A stretch of 49,639 nucleotides of DNA from Psychromonas sp. B3M02 (lineage in GTDB: Bacteria > Pseudomonadota > Gammaproteobacteria > Enterobacterales > Psychromonadaceae), in contig NZ_QOCB01000114.1 in the NCBI RefSeq assembly GCF_003318165.1, positions 1 to 49,639 on the forward strand. Direction: 5' to 3'. Positions within the stretch are counted from its first letter, which is position 1. Each line of letters starts with the position of its first letter. A model generated the notes under the pieces. That model did no database searches, was not told where the DNA came from, and saw nothing but the letters and a program-made list of their open reading frames with translations. Shown here one piece after another: positions 29,893 through 37,942 of this stretch. The position numbers and the translations under genes are program-made.

Positions 29893-31290
29893 ATGACTAG
29901 AACAATGTATGAAAAAATCTGGGATGCGAACCTAGTTCACGAACCAGAAGCTGGCTCTCCGCTTTTGTTTGTTGACAGACATCTAATGCACGAAGTAACA
30001 AGCCCACAAGCTTTCGAAGGCCTTCGTCTACAAAACCGTAAAGTACGTAACGTGCATAGTATTCTAGGTACAATTGACCACTGTGTTCCAACTAAAGATC
30101 GTTTTAATATTGTTGATGTAATCGCTAAAAAACAAGTTGAAACAATGACTGCAAACTGTGAAGAGAACGAAATCAATCTTTACGGTATGGACAGTAACCA
30201 AAATGGTGTTATTCACATCGTTGTACCTGAGCATGGTTTTGTTCATCCAGGTATGGTTGTATGTTGTGGTGATAGTCACACAGCAACACATGGTGCTTTC
30301 GGTGCACTTGCATTTGGTATTGGTACCAGTGAAGTTGAACACGTAATGGCAACACAAACATTACAACAGAAAAAAGCAAAAACAATGTTAGTAAAAGTAG
30401 AAGGCAAACTACCTGCTTTCTCAACTGCTAAAGATATTGCGTTAGCAATTATCGCTAAAACAGGTACAGCTGGCGGTACGGGTTACGTAATGGAATTCGC
30501 TGGTAATACGATCACTGACCTAACAATGGAAGGCCGTATGACACTGTGTAATATGGCTATCGAAGCTGGTGCACGTGCCGGTCTTGTTGCACCTGACCAA
30601 GTGACTTTCGATTACCTAGAAGGTAAAGAATTCGCACCTAAAGGTGATCATTGGCCTGCTGCTGTTGAATACTGGAAATCACTAAGTTCTGATGAAGGCG
30701 CAGAGTTTGACGCTGTTATCGAATTAAAAGCAGAAGATATTGCTCCACAAGTTTCTTGGGGTACATCTCCAGAGCAAGTTATCTCAGTAACAGGTGTTGT
30801 TCCATCACCATCTGACTTCACTAATGAAGTTAAATCTCAAGCTTGTGCAAGTGCACTTAAATACATGGCATTAGATGCAGGTCAAAAAATGACTGATATC
30901 CATATTGATGTTGTGTTTATTGGTTCTTGTACTAATGGCCGTATTGAAGATTTCCGTGCAGCTGCAGAATTACTGAAAGGTAAAAAAGTTGCTGATGGCG
31001 TACAAGCGTTTGCTGTACCGGGTTCTTTCCCAGTTAAAGACCAAGCAGAGAAAGAAGGGATCGATAAGATATTTATCGATGCAGGTTGGGAATGGCGTGA
31101 TCCAGGTTGTTCAATGTGTCTAGCAATGAATGGCGATGAGTTAAAAGATGGTCAACGTAGTGCATCTACTTCAAACCGTAATTTCGAAGGTCGTCAAGGT
31201 AAAGGTGGTCGTACTCACCTTGTATCACCAGCAATGGCTGCTGCAGCATCAGTTGCAGGTCACTTTGTAGACATCCGAGATTGGAAATAG
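29893..31290 (+). CDS. leuC: 3-Isopropylmalate dehydratase large subunit
   Basis: Large subunit of isopropylmalate isomerase (leucine synthesis), an aconitase-family iron-sulphur enzyme. With the start at 29893 (AAGGGA just upstream, [11 protein letters not shown] aligning with other LeuC N termini) it has 465 residues. The cluster cysteines are in [13 protein letters not shown] and [50 protein letters not shown] and SPAMAAAA are intact. Because citramalate-pathway enzymes share the fold, it could also serve isoleucine synthesis. Leucine codons are mostly CTA/CTT, unlike the TTA/TTG-rich neighbours; pstS shows a milder version, so this may reflect high expression. leuD follows after 11 bases. 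Confidence 0.95.
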   Translation: MTRTMYEKIWDANLVHEPEAGSPLLFVDRHLMHEVTSPQAFEGLRLQNRKVRNVHSILGTIDHCVPTKDRFNIVDVIAKKQVETMTANCEENEINLYGMDSNQNGVIHIVVPEHGFVHPGMVVCCGDSHTATHGAFGALAFGIGTSEVEHVMATQTLQQKKAKTMLVKVEGKLPAFSTAKDIALAIIAKTGTAGGTGYVMEFAGNTITDLTMEGRMTLCNMAIEAGARAGLVAPDQVTFDYLEGKEFAPKGDHWPAAVEYWKSLSSDEGAEFDAVIELKAEDIAPQVSWGTSPEQVISVTGVVPSPSDFTNEVKSQACASALKYMALDAGQKMTDIHIDVVFIGSCTNGRIEDFRAAAELLKGKKVADGVQAFAVPGSFPVKDQAEKEGIDKIFIDAGWEWRDPGCSMCLAMNGDELKDGQRSASTSNRNFEGRQGKGGRTHLVSPAMAAAASVAGHFVDIRDWK

Positions 31291-31301
31291 GGGCGAAAAT
31301 A

Positions 31302-31922
31302 ATGCAACCATATATTAAACATACAAGTATCGCAGCGTTAATGGATCGTAGTAACGTTGATACAGACCAAATCATCCCAAAAAACTTCATGAAAAAAGTT
31401 GAACGTACTGGTTTCGGTATCAACTTATTTCATAACTGGCGTTTCCTTGCGGATAACATCACGCCAAACCCTGAGTTTGAATTAAATAAACCTGCTTTCC
31501 AAGGTGCTAAAATTTTAGTTGCTGGCGAAAACTTTGGTTGTGGTTCATCTCGTGAGCATGCTCCTTGGGCAATCGCTGACTACGGTTTTAATACTATTAT
31601 TTCTACAAGCTTTGCTGATATTTTCTTTAGTAACTGTTTTAAAAATAGCATTCTGCCTATCGTGGTTACTGATGAGCAACTTGCTGCGCTTATGGCTGAA
31701 ATAGCAGGAAACGAAGGTGTTGAATTTACTGTTGATCTAGAAGCTCAAAAAGTAACAACACCAGGTGGTTTATCTATCTCTTTTGAAGTTGATGCATTCC
31801 GTAAAGAATCATTACTTGAAGGCTTAGACGATATCGCTTGGACACTAAAACACGAAAAAGAAATCTCTGCTTATGAAGTAGAGCACAAAAAACGTCTTCC
31901 ATGGTTATGGCCTAGCGCTTAA
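31302..31922 (+). CDS. leuD: 3-Isopropylmalate dehydratase small subunit
   Basis: Small swivel-domain subunit completing the isomerase active site. The ATG at 31302 follows GGGGCG, and MQPYIKHTS aligns with the E. coli start; an upstream in-frame ATG at 31281 would overlap leuC. The 206-residue protein has NVDTDQIIPKNFM, ENFGCGSSREHAPWAI, DYGFNTIISTSFADIFFSNC and SFEVDAFRKESLLEGLDDI, all typical of LeuD. A strong terminator stands 22 bases behind the stop, so the next gene is transcribed separately. Confidence 0.96.
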   Translation: MQPYIKHTSIAALMDRSNVDTDQIIPKNFMKKVERTGFGINLFHNWRFLADNITPNPEFELNKPAFQGAKILVAGENFGCGSSREHAPWAIADYGFNTIISTSFADIFFSNCFKNSILPIVVTDEQLAALMAEIAGNEGVEFTVDLEAQKVTTPGGLSISFEVDAFRKESLLEGLDDIAWTLKHEKEISAYEVEHKKRLPWLWPSA

Positions 31923-31944
31923 TCTGTTTTAGTTCGTTACAATC

Positions 31945-31973
31945 AAAAAAGGCGCACCTGTTGCGCCTTTTTT
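31945..31973 (+). terminator. Terminator of leuCD
   Basis: AAAAAAGGCGCA (31945-31956), loop CCTGT, TGCGCCTTTTTT (31962-31973): a perfect 12-bp stem ending in Ts. It separates leuCD from the synthase gene. Confidence 0.92.
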
Positions 31974-32114
31974 ATCGAAAACTTATTGCATTAAGCGTTT
32001 GATTTAATAAGGCTATATGTCTTAATGAAGAATGTTAATTTGGTTATTTCATTGTTAGCCATAAATGCAATAGTGCAATAAGTTTTTACCGAGTAATTTA
32101 GAGTGGAGTAAACA

Positions 32115-33644
32115 ATGACTCAAGATAACGTCACTGTACAGTTGATGGATACAACATTACGCGATGGAGAACAAACGCAAGCTGTTTCATTTTCTCCCGC
32201 TGAAAAAGTGAGCCTAGCAAAAGCGTTGTTGCAAAGACTTAAAATTGACCGTATTGAAGTGGCTTCCGCACGTGTTTCTGAGGGTGAAAAAGTTGCTGTT
32301 GCACAATTAAATAAATGGGCAACCAAAGAAGGTTTGGTTGACCGCATTGAAGTGTTGGGTTTTGTTGACCATACATTGAGTGTTGATTGGATCACGGACA
32401 CAGGTGGTAAAGTACTTAATTTACTAGCAAAGGGTAGTTTAAAACATTGCTCTGAGCAGTTGAAAAAATCATTAGATGAACATATAACCGATGTAAAACA
32501 AACCATCGATTATGCGTTGTCAAAAGGGCTAAAAGTCAATATCTATTTAGAAGACTGGTCAAACGGTTACAAAGACAGCCCTGAATATGTTTATGAGATG
32601 CTTGAAAAGTTATCTGATGCTGGTATTACGCACTTTATGTTACCAGACACATTAGGCGTGATGTCTCCCGATGAAGTCTTTGCTAGTTTGAGTGATATGG
32701 TGACACGTTTCCCAACACTTAAATTCGATTTCCACCCGCATAATGATTATGGCTTAGCCACTGCGAATGCGATGTTTGCTGTAAAAGCTGGCGTATCTTC
32801 AATTCATTGTACGATGAACTGTTTAGGTGAGCGTGCAGGTAACGCGTCTTTAACAGAAGTTGCGGTAGTCTTGCAGGATAAGCTGGGTAAAAAAGTAAAT
32901 ATTGATGAATCAGAAATCCATAACTTAAGTAAGCTAGTAGAAAATTTCTCTGGCAAACGTATTGCTGATAATACACCGATTGTTGGTGCTGATGTATTTA
33001 CACAAACCAGTGGAATTCATGCTGATGGTGATAAAAAAGGTGGGTTATATATTTCTGCGTTAACGCCTGAACGTTTTGCTCGTTCACGTAGTTATGCTTT
33101 AGGCAAAATGAGTGGTAAAGCGTCATTAGCTAAAAACCTAGAAGAGATGGATATTGATTTAGATGCAGAGCAACAGAAAAAACTGTTGAAACGTATCGTA
33201 CAATTAGGCGATCAAAAAGCCACCATCACGGCAGATGATTTACCCTTTATTATTGCGGATTTATTAGAACGTAATGACTTTAATAACGTTGAATTATTGA
33301 ATTGTTCTATCAATTCAGGTTTAGATTTAGAGTCCACGGTAAGTATCCGCGTGCGTGTCAATGATAAAATTCATAAAGCCAGCGGCAGTGGTAATGGTGG
33401 TTTTGATGCCTTTATTAAAGCCATGAAAAAAATACTTAATGAACATGACTTTGTTTTCCCTGAATTAGTAGACTTTGAGTTACGTATTCCGCCTGGTGGT
33501 CAAACAAGCGCTTTAACTGAGTGTTCAGTGACCTGGGAAGATGATGGGGAACAGTTCACAACTCGTGGGGTGAATACCAACCAAGTTATTGCTGGTATTG
33601 GTGCTACGTTAAGAATGATTAACCTGCGTTTACAAGATAAGTAA
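32115..33644 (+). CDS. LeuA-like synthase (isopropylmalate or citramalate type)
   Basis: Condenses acetyl-CoA with a 2-oxoacid, either 2-oxoisovalerate (leucine) or pyruvate (citramalate route to isoleucine). The 509-residue protein has a TIM barrel (about 5-280) with the HMGL-type MDTTLRDGEQTQAVSFS, metal-binding FHPHNDYGLATAN and NCLGERAGNASL. A linker and a LeuA-type regulatory dimer domain (about 385-509, with RIPPGGQTSALTE) follow. IDRIEVASARVSEGE and VFTQTSGIHADGDKKGGLY recall the LeuA-like proteins of Bacteroidetes rather than E. coli LeuA. The order leuC-leuD-synthase also recalls that group. It has its own promoter region behind the leuCD terminator; SD is GGAG. I cannot decide its substrate from sequence, so no symbol is given. 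leuB is not in the window. Confidence 0.85.
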   Translation: MTQDNVTVQLMDTTLRDGEQTQAVSFSPAEKVSLAKALLQRLKIDRIEVASARVSEGEKVAVAQLNKWATKEGLVDRIEVLGFVDHTLSVDWITDTGGKVLNLLAKGSLKHCSEQLKKSLDEHITDVKQTIDYALSKGLKVNIYLEDWSNGYKDSPEYVYEMLEKLSDAGITHFMLPDTLGVMSPDEVFASLSDMVTRFPTLKFDFHPHNDYGLATANAMFAVKAGVSSIHCTMNCLGERAGNASLTEVAVVLQDKLGKKVNIDESEIHNLSKLVENFSGKRIADNTPIVGADVFTQTSGIHADGDKKGGLYISALTPERFARSRSYALGKMSGKASLAKNLEEMDIDLDAEQQKKLLKRIVQLGDQKATITADDLPFIIADLLERNDFNNVELLNCSINSGLDLESTVSIRVRVNDKIHKASGSGNGGFDAFIKAMKKILNEHDFVFPELVDFELRIPPGGQTSALTECSVTWEDDGEQFTTRGVNTNQVIAGIGATLRMINLRLQDK

Positions 33645-33668
33645 TACAGAACAATCTATAATTTATCT

Positions 33669-33700
33669 AAAGCCTTAATCTTTGATTAGGGCTTTTGTGT
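33669..33700 (+). terminator. Terminator of the LeuA-like gene
   Basis: AAGCCTTAATC (33670-33680), loop TTT, GATTAGGGCTT (33684-33694), with one wobble pair, then a T-rich tail. Confidence 0.8.
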
Positions 33701-33725
33701 TTTGGCGAATATACTATCGCCTAAA

Positions 33726-33938
33726 GTAATTGCATTAAATAAGTGATCTAAATTTTACGCAGGAAAAATGACTTAGTTCGAGGCGTAATTTAAGCCTTTC
33801 GACGATTAACTTGGTTAATAGTCTAGCGGAGAATTAACCAAAAGATATTAATTCTTTAATAGTTGTTCTAAAAATGACAACGAAGAAATAAGTTATTTTA
33901 ACAAGTAAAATAGGCCAGTTACTTAGTGTGATTGCTAT
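33726..33938 (-). repeat. Decayed, longer relative of the 162-bp repeat
   Basis: The left part (TAATTGCATTAAATAAGTGATCTAAATTTT and on to AGGAAAAATGACTTAGTTCGAGGCGTAA) and the right part (ACAACGAAGAAATAAGTT through AACAAGTAAAATAGGCCAGTTACTTAG) follow copy 3 with scattered changes. The middle (about 33790-33875) is unrelated and the element is about 50 bases longer. It lies in the 365-base gap between the LeuA-like gene and the DUF3010 gene; nothing else is visible there apart from the terminator and a likely promoter near 33935-33990. Confidence 0.75.
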
Positions 33939-34009
33939 TATATATGTAATAAATAATACTGATTACTGTGTTTAAGTGATCGGTACAATAAATGAAAGAA
34001 GGAAAAACA

Positions 34010-34438
34010 ATGAGAGTATGTGGTGTTGAATTAACAGGTAACGAAGCCGTTATTGCAATCATGCAATATAAAAATGGTTTATACGATGTGCCGCCTGTGC
34101 GTACAACTAAACTAACATTAACTGATCCTATCAATACTGAACCTCTTAAAAAGTTTCAGTTTGATTTCGCACAATTAATGAAAGATTACCAAGTCGATAA
34201 AGTGATCATTCGTCAACGTGCATTAAAAGGTAAATTTGCTGGTCACACTTTAAGCTTTAAAATCGAAGGGGCTTTACAACTGATTGCTGGTTTAGATGTA
34301 CAAGTGATCACGCCTGACTACATCAAAGAGGGCCTTAAAAAAGCACAAAATTCGCCAACGGCTGTGGAATTAGGTCTTAAAAAATTCCAAGAGCAAGCGA
34401 TGTTAACGGCTTTTGGTTACCTAGAGCACCGTGTTTAA
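34010..34438 (+). CDS. DUF3010 family protein
   Basis: 142-residue cytoplasmic protein that I recognise as DUF3010. It has MRVCGVELTGNEAVIAIM, KVIIRQRALKGKFAGHTLSFKIEGALQLI and a C-terminal ELGLKKFQEQA. The alternating pattern at the N terminus (beta strand, VELTGNEAV) recalls RNase H-like or RuvC-like folds, but I see no confirmed catalytic set and assign no function. The start at 34010 has AAGGA just before it; an in-frame ATG at 33992 would place that site inside the gene. A downstream gene begins 76 bases later. Confidence 0.8.
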   Translation: MRVCGVELTGNEAVIAIMQYKNGLYDVPPVRTTKLTLTDPINTEPLKKFQFDFAQLMKDYQVDKVIIRQRALKGKFAGHTLSFKIEGALQLIAGLDVQVITPDYIKEGLKKAQNSPTAVELGLKKFQEQAMLTAFGYLEHRV

Positions 34439-34514
34439 AAAAGCGCGGTTATCAATATTCAATAGGCAAGAAGTTGTTTAGCGATTGAATAGATTTAATC
34501 TTTTGGAGAAGCCT

Positions 34515-35045
34515 GTGGAAAACAGTTTTGAAAATTTCGTTGCACAATTTAAGGCGCAACAACCTGTATCATTAGCCGTTTTTTTCTATCAAGCGGAATT
34601 ACATTTAATTAAGCAATTAAAAGATTATTTGCAGATTGAACAAACAACAGAGCGCAGCTTTTTTTCACTTGTCGAGCAAGCAAAGAAAATCAAACAAAAA
34701 GAAACGAGTAAACATTTTTGGATTGCGCTTCTTGCTTTTAATCAAGTCAACTTCAAACCTGTTAAAAACAATGCACAGCCATGGCTGCGTTTTGTGAATA
34801 TTATTGAGTCTTTACAAGGGTATTCGGGTAGCCAGTTATTTGATGCCAAAAACATTCAAGTTAAAAGACAACACCGTTTATTTTTTGCTTATATGCTGGC
34901 CTGGGAGCATCTTCGTTATATCGCAGGTAGTGAGGATGAATATAGTCCAAGTAGTGAGCTATTAGCGACTTACTCAAGTGCTCATTCTGAAGAAGACCAT
35001 GTGCATAGTGATGCATGCGAAAATAATGGATGTAGCAGTCACTAG
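34515..35045 (+). CDS. Unrecognised protein with Cys/His-rich tail
   Basis: 176 residues, not assigned to a family. I choose GTG 34515 because GGAG stands 6 bases before it; a TTG at 34485 would add ten residues. The body is mostly helical by pattern, aromatic-rich, with no signal peptide or membrane segment (SLAVFFYQAELHLIKQLKDY, HFWIALLAFNQVNF, HRLFFAYMLAWEHLRYIAG). The last 20 residues are acidic and contain four His and two Cys (HSEEDHVHSDACENN), a possible metal-binding tail. It stands between DUF3010 and a cysteine-rich CWC gene. A loose hairpin after the stop may end the transcript. Confidence 0.6.
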   Translation: MENSFENFVAQFKAQQPVSLAVFFYQAELHLIKQLKDYLQIEQTTERSFFSLVEQAKKIKQKETSKHFWIALLAFNQVNFKPVKNNAQPWLRFVNIIESLQGYSGSQLFDAKNIQVKRQHRLFFAYMLAWEHLRYIAGSEDEYSPSSELLATYSSAHSEEDHVHSDACENNGCSSH

Positions 35046-35055
35046 TTTTTCATTA

Positions 35056-35092
35056 ACAACACGTTTCTACTATTGGAGTGTGTTGTCTTTTA
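35056..35092 (+). terminator. Possible weak terminator
   Basis: ACAACAC (35056-35062) can pair with GTGTTGT (35080-35086) across a 17-base loop, followed by CTTTTAAT. It would separate the unrecognised gene from the CWC gene. Confidence 0.4.
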
Positions 35093-35109
35093 ATAAATAA
35101 GTTTTTTAA

Positions 35110-35352
35110 GTGAATAAACAAATTTGCCCACTATGTTTACATCAAAACCGCTGTGATGTGAGCGCTAAACAAGACTGTTGGTGTAACAAAGTGGTGGTGC
35201 CACAAGGTTTAATTGATTTGTTAGCTGAAGCAGTAAAAGATAAGCAATGTATTTGTAATGTTTGTATCAGTCGTTATGTTGCAGACCCTGAAAATTTTAA
35301 GGTAAAAACGCTCACTGATAAACCTGATCTATCCTACCCAGTTACTGATTAG
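35110..35352 (+). CDS. Cysteine-rich CWC family protein
   Basis: 80-residue protein with the Cys_rich_CWC pattern: CPLC at 6-9, a cysteine near 15, DCWCN near 22-25 and CICNVCI near 48-54. It has eight cysteines arranged as for one or two metal sites. Function unknown in the family as far as I know. The start is GTG with no clear ribosome site, so the exact start is uncertain. Its last 11 bases overlap the end of the convergent ankyrin gene. Confidence 0.75.
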   Translation: MNKQICPLCLHQNRCDVSAKQDCWCNKVVVPQGLIDLLAEAVKDKQCICNVCISRYVADPENFKVKTLTDKPDLSYPVTD

Positions 35353-35929
35353 CCTGTTCGATACTCACCGCTGAGTTACCACTATTATCTTCTAAGTTAA
35401 TATCTGCACCACGTTTGACTAATAAGGTACGTAGCTCTTCACGACCAAATAATGTCGCAAACATCACTGCTGTTTGACCAGCTTTATTTTGTTGATTTTC
35501 ATCGCAGTCTTCAGACATTAAAGTCTTAGCGATGCTTAACTCGCCTCTGAAAACAGCAGCCATTAATGCGGTATTACCTCTATTATCTTGTGCACAGACA
35601 TTGGCACCATGTTCAATTAAGCTATTTACAATTGTCTTTTGACCATTATAAGTTGCAATCATTAATGCGGTGTAACCTTTATGATTTTTTATATCTACAG
35701 GTAACCCAGCCTTTAGAAATTCGTTGATCACTTCATTATCACCTGTACGAGCAGCTGCATAATAATAGGGCATTAAATCTGTATAGGTACTATTTTGTGT
35801 TGTGTCCTTATCCTGTGCAAATGCACTGGGAGTGAGTACAGAGAATAAGAGAAGAGGAAAGGTACTAGCAAACACCCAATTTGATTTTTTTACTCTATTA
35901 ATCGAAATTAATAACTTAATAGTAAACAT
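35342..35929 (-). CDS. Exported ankyrin-repeat protein (AnkB-like)
   Basis: 195 residues with an N-terminal export signal (a long n-region, then VFASTFPLLLFSVLTPSAFAQ, cleavage near 39). About four ankyrin repeats follow: LMPYYYAAARTGDNEVINEF, GYTALMIATYNGQKTIVNSL, GNTALMAAVFRGELSIAKTL and GQTAVMFATLFGREELRTLL. The gene is just downstream of an exported catalase. In Pseudomonas aeruginosa the ankyrin protein AnkB is encoded beside catalase KatB and needed for its full activity, which suggests the same partnership here (inference). AGGAAAGG precedes the ATG. The tail overlaps the convergent CWC gene by 11 bases. Confidence 0.87.
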   Translation of the reverse strand: MFTIKLLISINRVKKSNWVFASTFPLLLFSVLTPSAFAQDKDTTQNSTYTDLMPYYYAAARTGDNEVINEFLKAGLPVDIKNHKGYTALMIATYNGQKTIVNSLIEHGANVCAQDNRGNTALMAAVFRGELSIAKTLMSEDCDENQQNKAGQTAVMFATLFGREELRTLLVKRGADINLEDNSGNSAVSIEQANQ

Positions 35930-35956
35930 ACCTTTCCTCTTTTTACCTGTTTAAAG

Positions 35957-35998
35957 GGGTAGGGGTGATGTTATTAATGTTCACCTTATTACCTACCC
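35957..35998 (-). promoter_or_regulatory. Hairpin between catalase and ankyrin genes
   Basis: On the minus strand GGGTAGG, a 6-base bulge, GGTGA, a 12-base loop, TCACC and CCTACCC form a stable stem with no T run. Such a hairpin between co-transcribed genes could protect the upstream katA message and lower ankyrin expression. Confidence 0.5.
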
Positions 35999-36008
35999 AT
36001 TCATTTAT

Positions 36009-37523
36009 TTATAATGTTGCTGCGATCTCTTTTACTTTCTCAAGGTCACCGTTAACTGCTTCCGTTAAACGTGTTCCATATTCAGTATCGGCTTTGTAAA
36101 AGTGACTTAACATTTTATGTTGGATCTGTTTATTTTTTACCTGACCTAAATCACCCGATAAGTTACGGATCAAGTTAGTACGTTGTTGAGCAGTATAAGA
36201 ACGGTAAAGGTCACCAGCTTGCGCAAAATCCAATGTTTTATAAATCGTTTTTTGCTGTACCTTGCCTACCAGTTTAGGTGTGCTATGAAGTGCTTTTGCA
36301 TCTTCAGCAACACCTTCATAATTTGGTTGATAGTTTATATCTGACTGTGTATTACCAACATTACCTATGCCACCTTGGTTGTAATTGACCACAGGTACAA
36401 CAGGGCGGTTAATGGGTAATTGTTGATGGTTAGCCCCTAAACGATACAACTGAGTATCTGCATAGGAAAAGATACGACCCTGTAATAAACGATCTTCAGA
36501 AGGCTCAATACCAGGAATTAAATTTGCAGGCGCCATCGCCACTTGCTCTGTTTCTTGGAAAAAGTTATCTGGAATACGGTTTAACGTCATCGTGCCTACT
36601 TTTGTTTCTTTTATATTTTCCCAAGTTTTAGTCGCATCTAATGGGTTATAGGCAAACTTATTTAAATCAGCTGGATTTAATGTTTTGATATATAAATCCC
36701 ATTTTGGAAAGTTACCTTCGGCAATGTTGGTGTAAAGGTCACGTGTCATATGTTGTGTATCTATCGACTGCACCTCTTTCACTTGGTCTGCATCTAAATT
36801 ATGGATACCTTGATGACTCTTCCAGTGAAACTTTACATATCTTACGTCCCCATCATCATTGATCATCTTATATGCATGAACACCAAAGCCATCCATTTCA
36901 CGGTAACTTGCTGGTGTGCCGTTATCACTAAATACACGGGTTAGCATATTAGTTGACCCAGACTCATGAGAGAAGAAATCAAAGAAACGGTTAGGATCTT
37001 GAATATTAGTAACTGGAGATGGTTTAAGTGAATGCACCATATCAGGGAATTTAATGGAATCACGGATAAAGAATACTGGGATATTAATACCGACTAGATC
37101 CCAGTTACCTTGATCACTATAGAACTTAGTTGCAAAACCTCTTGGGTCACGCAATGTTTCTGGGCTCCCCTTAGGGTGGATCACCGATGAAAAGCGCACA
37201 AACACTGGTGTTTCTTTACCTTTACTAGAAAACGGTGCTGCTGTGGTGACATTAGTAAAGTCAGTAGAAGCAACAAAAACACCGTGAGCGCCTGTACCAC
37301 GCGCATGCACTACACGCTCAGGAATACGTTCGCGGGCAAAGCGTTGTAATTTTTGTATCAGGTGAACATCTTCTAATAACACACTACCATTAGGGCCCGC
37401 AGTTAATGAATTTTGATTATCTCCAATCGCTGCACCATTATCTTTTGTCATTACTTCCGCGTTGACATTAAAAATGGAAGCTAATCCTAGAATAGGTACT
37501 AATAAGTTAAATTTATGTTTCAC
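36009..37523 (-). CDS. Exported monofunctional heme catalase
   Basis: Breaks down hydrogen peroxide; predicted to act in the periplasm. I place the start at GTG 37523, 7 bases after AAGGAAA. This gives a clear signal peptide (MKHKFNLLVPILGLASIFNVNA) and 504 residues; the ATG at 37559 would prefix 12 residues that spoil it. Catalytic His is in RVVHARGTGAHG, the distal Asn in WDLVGINIPVFFIRD, and the proximal heme Tyr in RIFSYADTQLYRLG. The small-subunit length fits clade 3. The likely co-transcribed ankyrin gene follows after 79 bases. The upstream region shared with the DnaJ-like gene shows no OxyR site that I could recognise with confidence. Confidence 0.92.
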   Translation of the reverse strand: MKHKFNLLVPILGLASIFNVNAEVMTKDNGAAIGDNQNSLTAGPNGSVLLEDVHLIQKLQRFARERIPERVVHARGTGAHGVFVASTDFTNVTTAAPFSSKGKETPVFVRFSSVIHPKGSPETLRDPRGFATKFYSDQGNWDLVGINIPVFFIRDSIKFPDMVHSLKPSPVTNIQDPNRFFDFFSHESGSTNMLTRVFSDNGTPASYREMDGFGVHAYKMINDDGDVRYVKFHWKSHQGIHNLDADQVKEVQSIDTQHMTRDLYTNIAEGNFPKWDLYIKTLNPADLNKFAYNPLDATKTWENIKETKVGTMTLNRIPDNFFQETEQVAMAPANLIPGIEPSEDRLLQGRIFSYADTQLYRLGANHQQLPINRPVVPVVNYNQGGIGNVGNTQSDINYQPNYEGVAEDAKALHSTPKLVGKVQQKTIYKTLDFAQAGDLYRSYTAQQRTNLIRNLSGDLGQVKNKQIQHKMLSHFYKADTEYGTRLTEAVNGDLEKVKEIAATL

Positions 37524-37942
37524 ATTTATTTCCTTTAAACATTTTCGTAACAAGTGCATGGATGATAGTGAGGTTTAGCTGAAAAATATAAACGTTTGTA
37601 CGAATACAATTGATAGGTTTTAATTGTAATTTAAATTTTATCTATAAGTTTTACTTATTGTTTATTTTTGCTGATTATTTAAGCGAATAAAAAAGGAAAC
37701 GGATTAGTTTTTATACTAGTGTCTTTGAAATAACTATTTTTATATTTAAAAACATAACTTTATACATAAAAAATAAAGTGATTTAAAAGCGATTAGGTTA
37801 ATTGATTAATATATAACGTAATAAAGTGAGATCACTTTGTCTGCTTCAAGTCGCAATTTTTATGTGATTTTAAATTAGTTACGTTATAATTCGCCCGCTT
37901 TGATGTGCATTATGTTATTACCCTGGAATTATCGAGAAAAGA
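37524..37942. other. Divergent region catalase / DnaJ-like gene
   Basis: About 420 very AT-rich bases. The palindrome AAAGTGA-GA-TCACTTT lies at 37823-37838, and another AAAGTGA appears near 37777. A -10-like TATAAT stands at 37885-37890 before the DnaJ-like gene. No gene or RNA was recognised. Confidence 0.5.
37823..37838. promoter_or_regulatory. Palindrome AAAGTGAGATCACTTT
   Basis: Perfect 7-2-7 inverted repeat about 50 bases before the likely -10 of the DnaJ-like gene. The spacing is too short for a CRP site (TGTGA-N6-TCACA). Probably an operator; its protein is unknown. Confidence 0.45.

Noticed and set aside
37823-37838. CRP site
   Set aside because: The half-sites are separated by two bases instead of the six needed for TGTGA-N6-TCACA.
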